From the NCBI RefSeq assembly GCF_021401245.1, contig NZ_JACBFY010000012.1, positions 62,001 to 126,000 of the forward strand: a DNA stretch of 64,000 nucleotides, read 5' to 3'. Numbering within the stretch: the stretch's first letter is position 1; each line of letters starts with the position of its first letter. Source of the DNA: Pseudacidovorax sp. NFM-22. Lineage in GTDB: Bacteria; Pseudomonadota; Gammaproteobacteria; Burkholderiales; Burkholderiaceae_C. The notes below the pieces were generated by a model. It saw nothing but the letters and a program-made list of their open reading frames with translations, made no database searches and was not told the origin of the DNA. The translations under genes were made by a program, and so were the position numbers. Shown piece by piece: positions 63,922-64,000 of this stretch.

Positions 63922-64000
63922 CAAGACCGGGTACCCAGGAACACCCACGCCAGCTTCCACGCGCCGGTGTCGGGCCCAGGGTGCGTGGGCGATTTCGGGG

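Larger units (their letters stand above)
63379..64000. other. Repeat-rich non-coding end of the window
   Basis: No frame with family similarity or ribosome site. Contains an inverted repeat (63520-63550 with 63736-63766), a GGGCCTG/CAGGCCC hairpin near 63678, and a family B pair. The last 70 bases on the minus strand could hold the end of a protein (DTGAWKLAWVFLG), which cannot be judged here. Confidence 0.6.

Noticed and set aside
63930-64000. End of a membrane protein gene on the minus strand at the window edge
   Set aside because: Only about 23 residues (such as DTGAWKLAWVFLG) could belong to it before the repeat; too little to support a gene.

Overview
This is a very GC-rich bacterial window with dense, short-spaced genes. 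The gene families point to a betaproteobacterium of the order Burkholderiales, most likely family Comamonadaceae. They include Bug-type solute receptors beside CoA-transferases, TRAP carriers, a LiuR-like MerR regulator next to can and aceK, a NHDLRQP-type hybrid sensor kinase, and L-lactate permease with LldD. The genus cannot be fixed from the sequence alone. No rRNA, tRNA, phage, integrase, transposase or CRISPR was recognised. The region looks like ordinary chromosome sprinkled with two families of palindromic dispersed repeats.

Layout. 1-4.1 kb: the end of an MFS exporter, a three-gene unit with ATGA overlaps (cysteine-cluster protein, one-TM protein, PrsW-like protease) and a HAD phosphatase. 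4.3-8.4 kb: a Bug receptor / CaiB-type CoA-transferase / citryl-CoA-lyase-like operon, divergent from an IclR regulator with a palindromic operator between them. 8.4-10.3 kb: a small ECF sigma unit (DUF2892, sigma, AhpD-like protein) and a yefM-yoeB toxin-antitoxin pair with its operator. 10.3-28.2 kb: one long minus-strand cluster for alpha-glucan and trehalose metabolism, transcribed glgB, glgE, treS-maltokinase fusion, a mechanosensitive-type membrane protein, treZ, malQ-treY fusion, DUF3606, DUF3182, alpha/beta hydrolase. It contains both the GlgE route (trehalose to maltose to maltose-1-phosphate to branched glucan) and the TreY/TreZ route back to trehalose. Neither glgA nor glgC lies in the window.

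28.4-32.4 kb: an ECF sigma / RskA-like anti-sigma pair flanked by a DUF3455 lipoprotein and a secreted fasciclin protein. The motif CATCC-N16-CGTA sits in front of the sigma gene, the DUF3455 gene and the fasciclin gene, so this looks like a self-contained sigma regulon. The 1.1 kb before the fasciclin gene is not obviously coding. It holds a long inverted repeat, a paired palindromic element and an exact (CTCAG)19 microsatellite. 32.4-37.6 kb: dabA-dabB, an inorganic-carbon uptake pair, with a divergent LysR gene. 37.6-42 kb: repeat arrays, a small orphan gene, and a DctQ/DctM/DctP TRAP transporter behind a TetR regulator.

42-53.3 kb: a ferredoxin, then a minus-strand series (liuR, beta-carbonic anhydrase, aceK, thiolase, M20 peptidase, PPOX flavoprotein, acyl-CoA dehydrogenase, hybrid sensor kinase, YchJ). 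A metallo-beta-lactamase-fold gene is divergent from liuR across a palindromic MerR-type site. 53.5-60.2 kb: a leucine-rich-repeat protein kinase, an OpgD-like glucan biosynthesis protein, an SDR oxidoreductase, an EamA exporter and two LysR regulators. 60.5-63.4 kb: L-lactate permease and L-lactate dehydrogenase. The last 0.6 kb is repeat-rich and shows no convincing gene.

Start codons were chosen from ATGA overlaps, Shine-Dalgarno matches and family N-termini. Functions come from recognised motifs and family resemblance, not from database searches.
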